The position numbers and the translations under genes were made by a program. Source: Acidimicrobiales bacterium (GTDB taxonomy: Bacteria > Actinomycetota > Acidimicrobiia > Acidimicrobiales > SZUA-35). From it: a DNA stretch of 6,380 bases. The notes below the pieces were generated by a model. That model did not search any database, was not told the DNA's origin, and saw only the letters and a list, made by a program, of their open reading frames with translations. This document shows positions 6,311-6,380 of this stretch, piece by piece. Position 1 is the stretch's first letter, and each line of letters begins with the position of its first letter. The stretch covers positions 1-6,380 of the forward strand of contig JAHECQ010000231.1 in NCBI GenBank assembly GCA_024641625.1. The letters run 5' to 3'.

Positions 6311-6380
6311 TGCCGTTCTCAGGCGCTGCTGGAAGGGTCGGACCGGTTCCGACAGCCGGCCGCCGCGCACCCACACAGCA

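Noticed and set aside
6319..6380. Possible 3' end of a convergent minus-strand gene (stop at 6321-6319, last residues RNRSDPSSSA)
   Set aside because: Only 19 codons are visible. Its stop lies 8 bases from the terminator hairpin, which would suit a two-way terminator, but nothing else supports it.
1..6380. Mobile element, CRISPR array, tRNA or phage features
   Set aside because: No transposase motifs, terminal or direct repeats, repeat-spacer pattern or cloverleaf-like stretch was seen; the whole window is accounted for by transporter genes and short control regions.

Overview
High-GC DNA (roughly two thirds G+C) with strongly GC-ending codons, GTG as well as ATG starts, and lipoproteins of the 'ACGDDD' style. 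This points to an actinobacterium; the lipoprotein style suggests Acidimicrobiia-like lineages, but that placement is only an impression.

The window is one divergent gene cluster for a branched-chain-amino-acid-type (HAAT/Liv) ABC importer. On the minus strand, reading leftwards from about 954, a small predicted lipoprotein of unknown function (954-472) overlaps by 4 bp with a LivG-like ATPase (475-1). The ATPase runs off the left edge shortly after its ABC signature motif. On the plus strand, a single 1199-residue membrane protein (1107-4706) carries three transport modules in one unbroken frame: a LivH permease, a LivM permease and a complete 12-helix MFS (spinster-like) transporter. It is followed after 89 bp by a LivK-type substrate-binding lipoprotein (4796-6253), and then by a very strong GC-rich hairpin (6280-6310) that probably ends the operon.

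The likely arrangement is as follows. LivK, tethered outside the membrane, delivers a small amphipathic solute to the fused LivH-LivM pore, which is driven by the LivG ATPase and a LivF partner presumably encoded left of the window. The MFS domain is physically tied to that importer, so the chain may couple ATP-driven uptake to a secondary transport step such as product export or exchange; this coupling is inference. The lipoprotein is translationally coupled to LivG and may be an accessory subunit.

The two plus-strand genes each appear to have their own promoter with the same design: TGTGACAA, 16 bases, then a TAnnnT box, about 45-50 bp before the start codon. The promoter in front of livK is also covered by two perfect inverted repeats, one on the -35 and one on the -10, a plausible site of substrate-responsive control. 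No RNA genes, CRISPR arrays or mobile elements are visible. No stretch over 300 bp lacks a gene.
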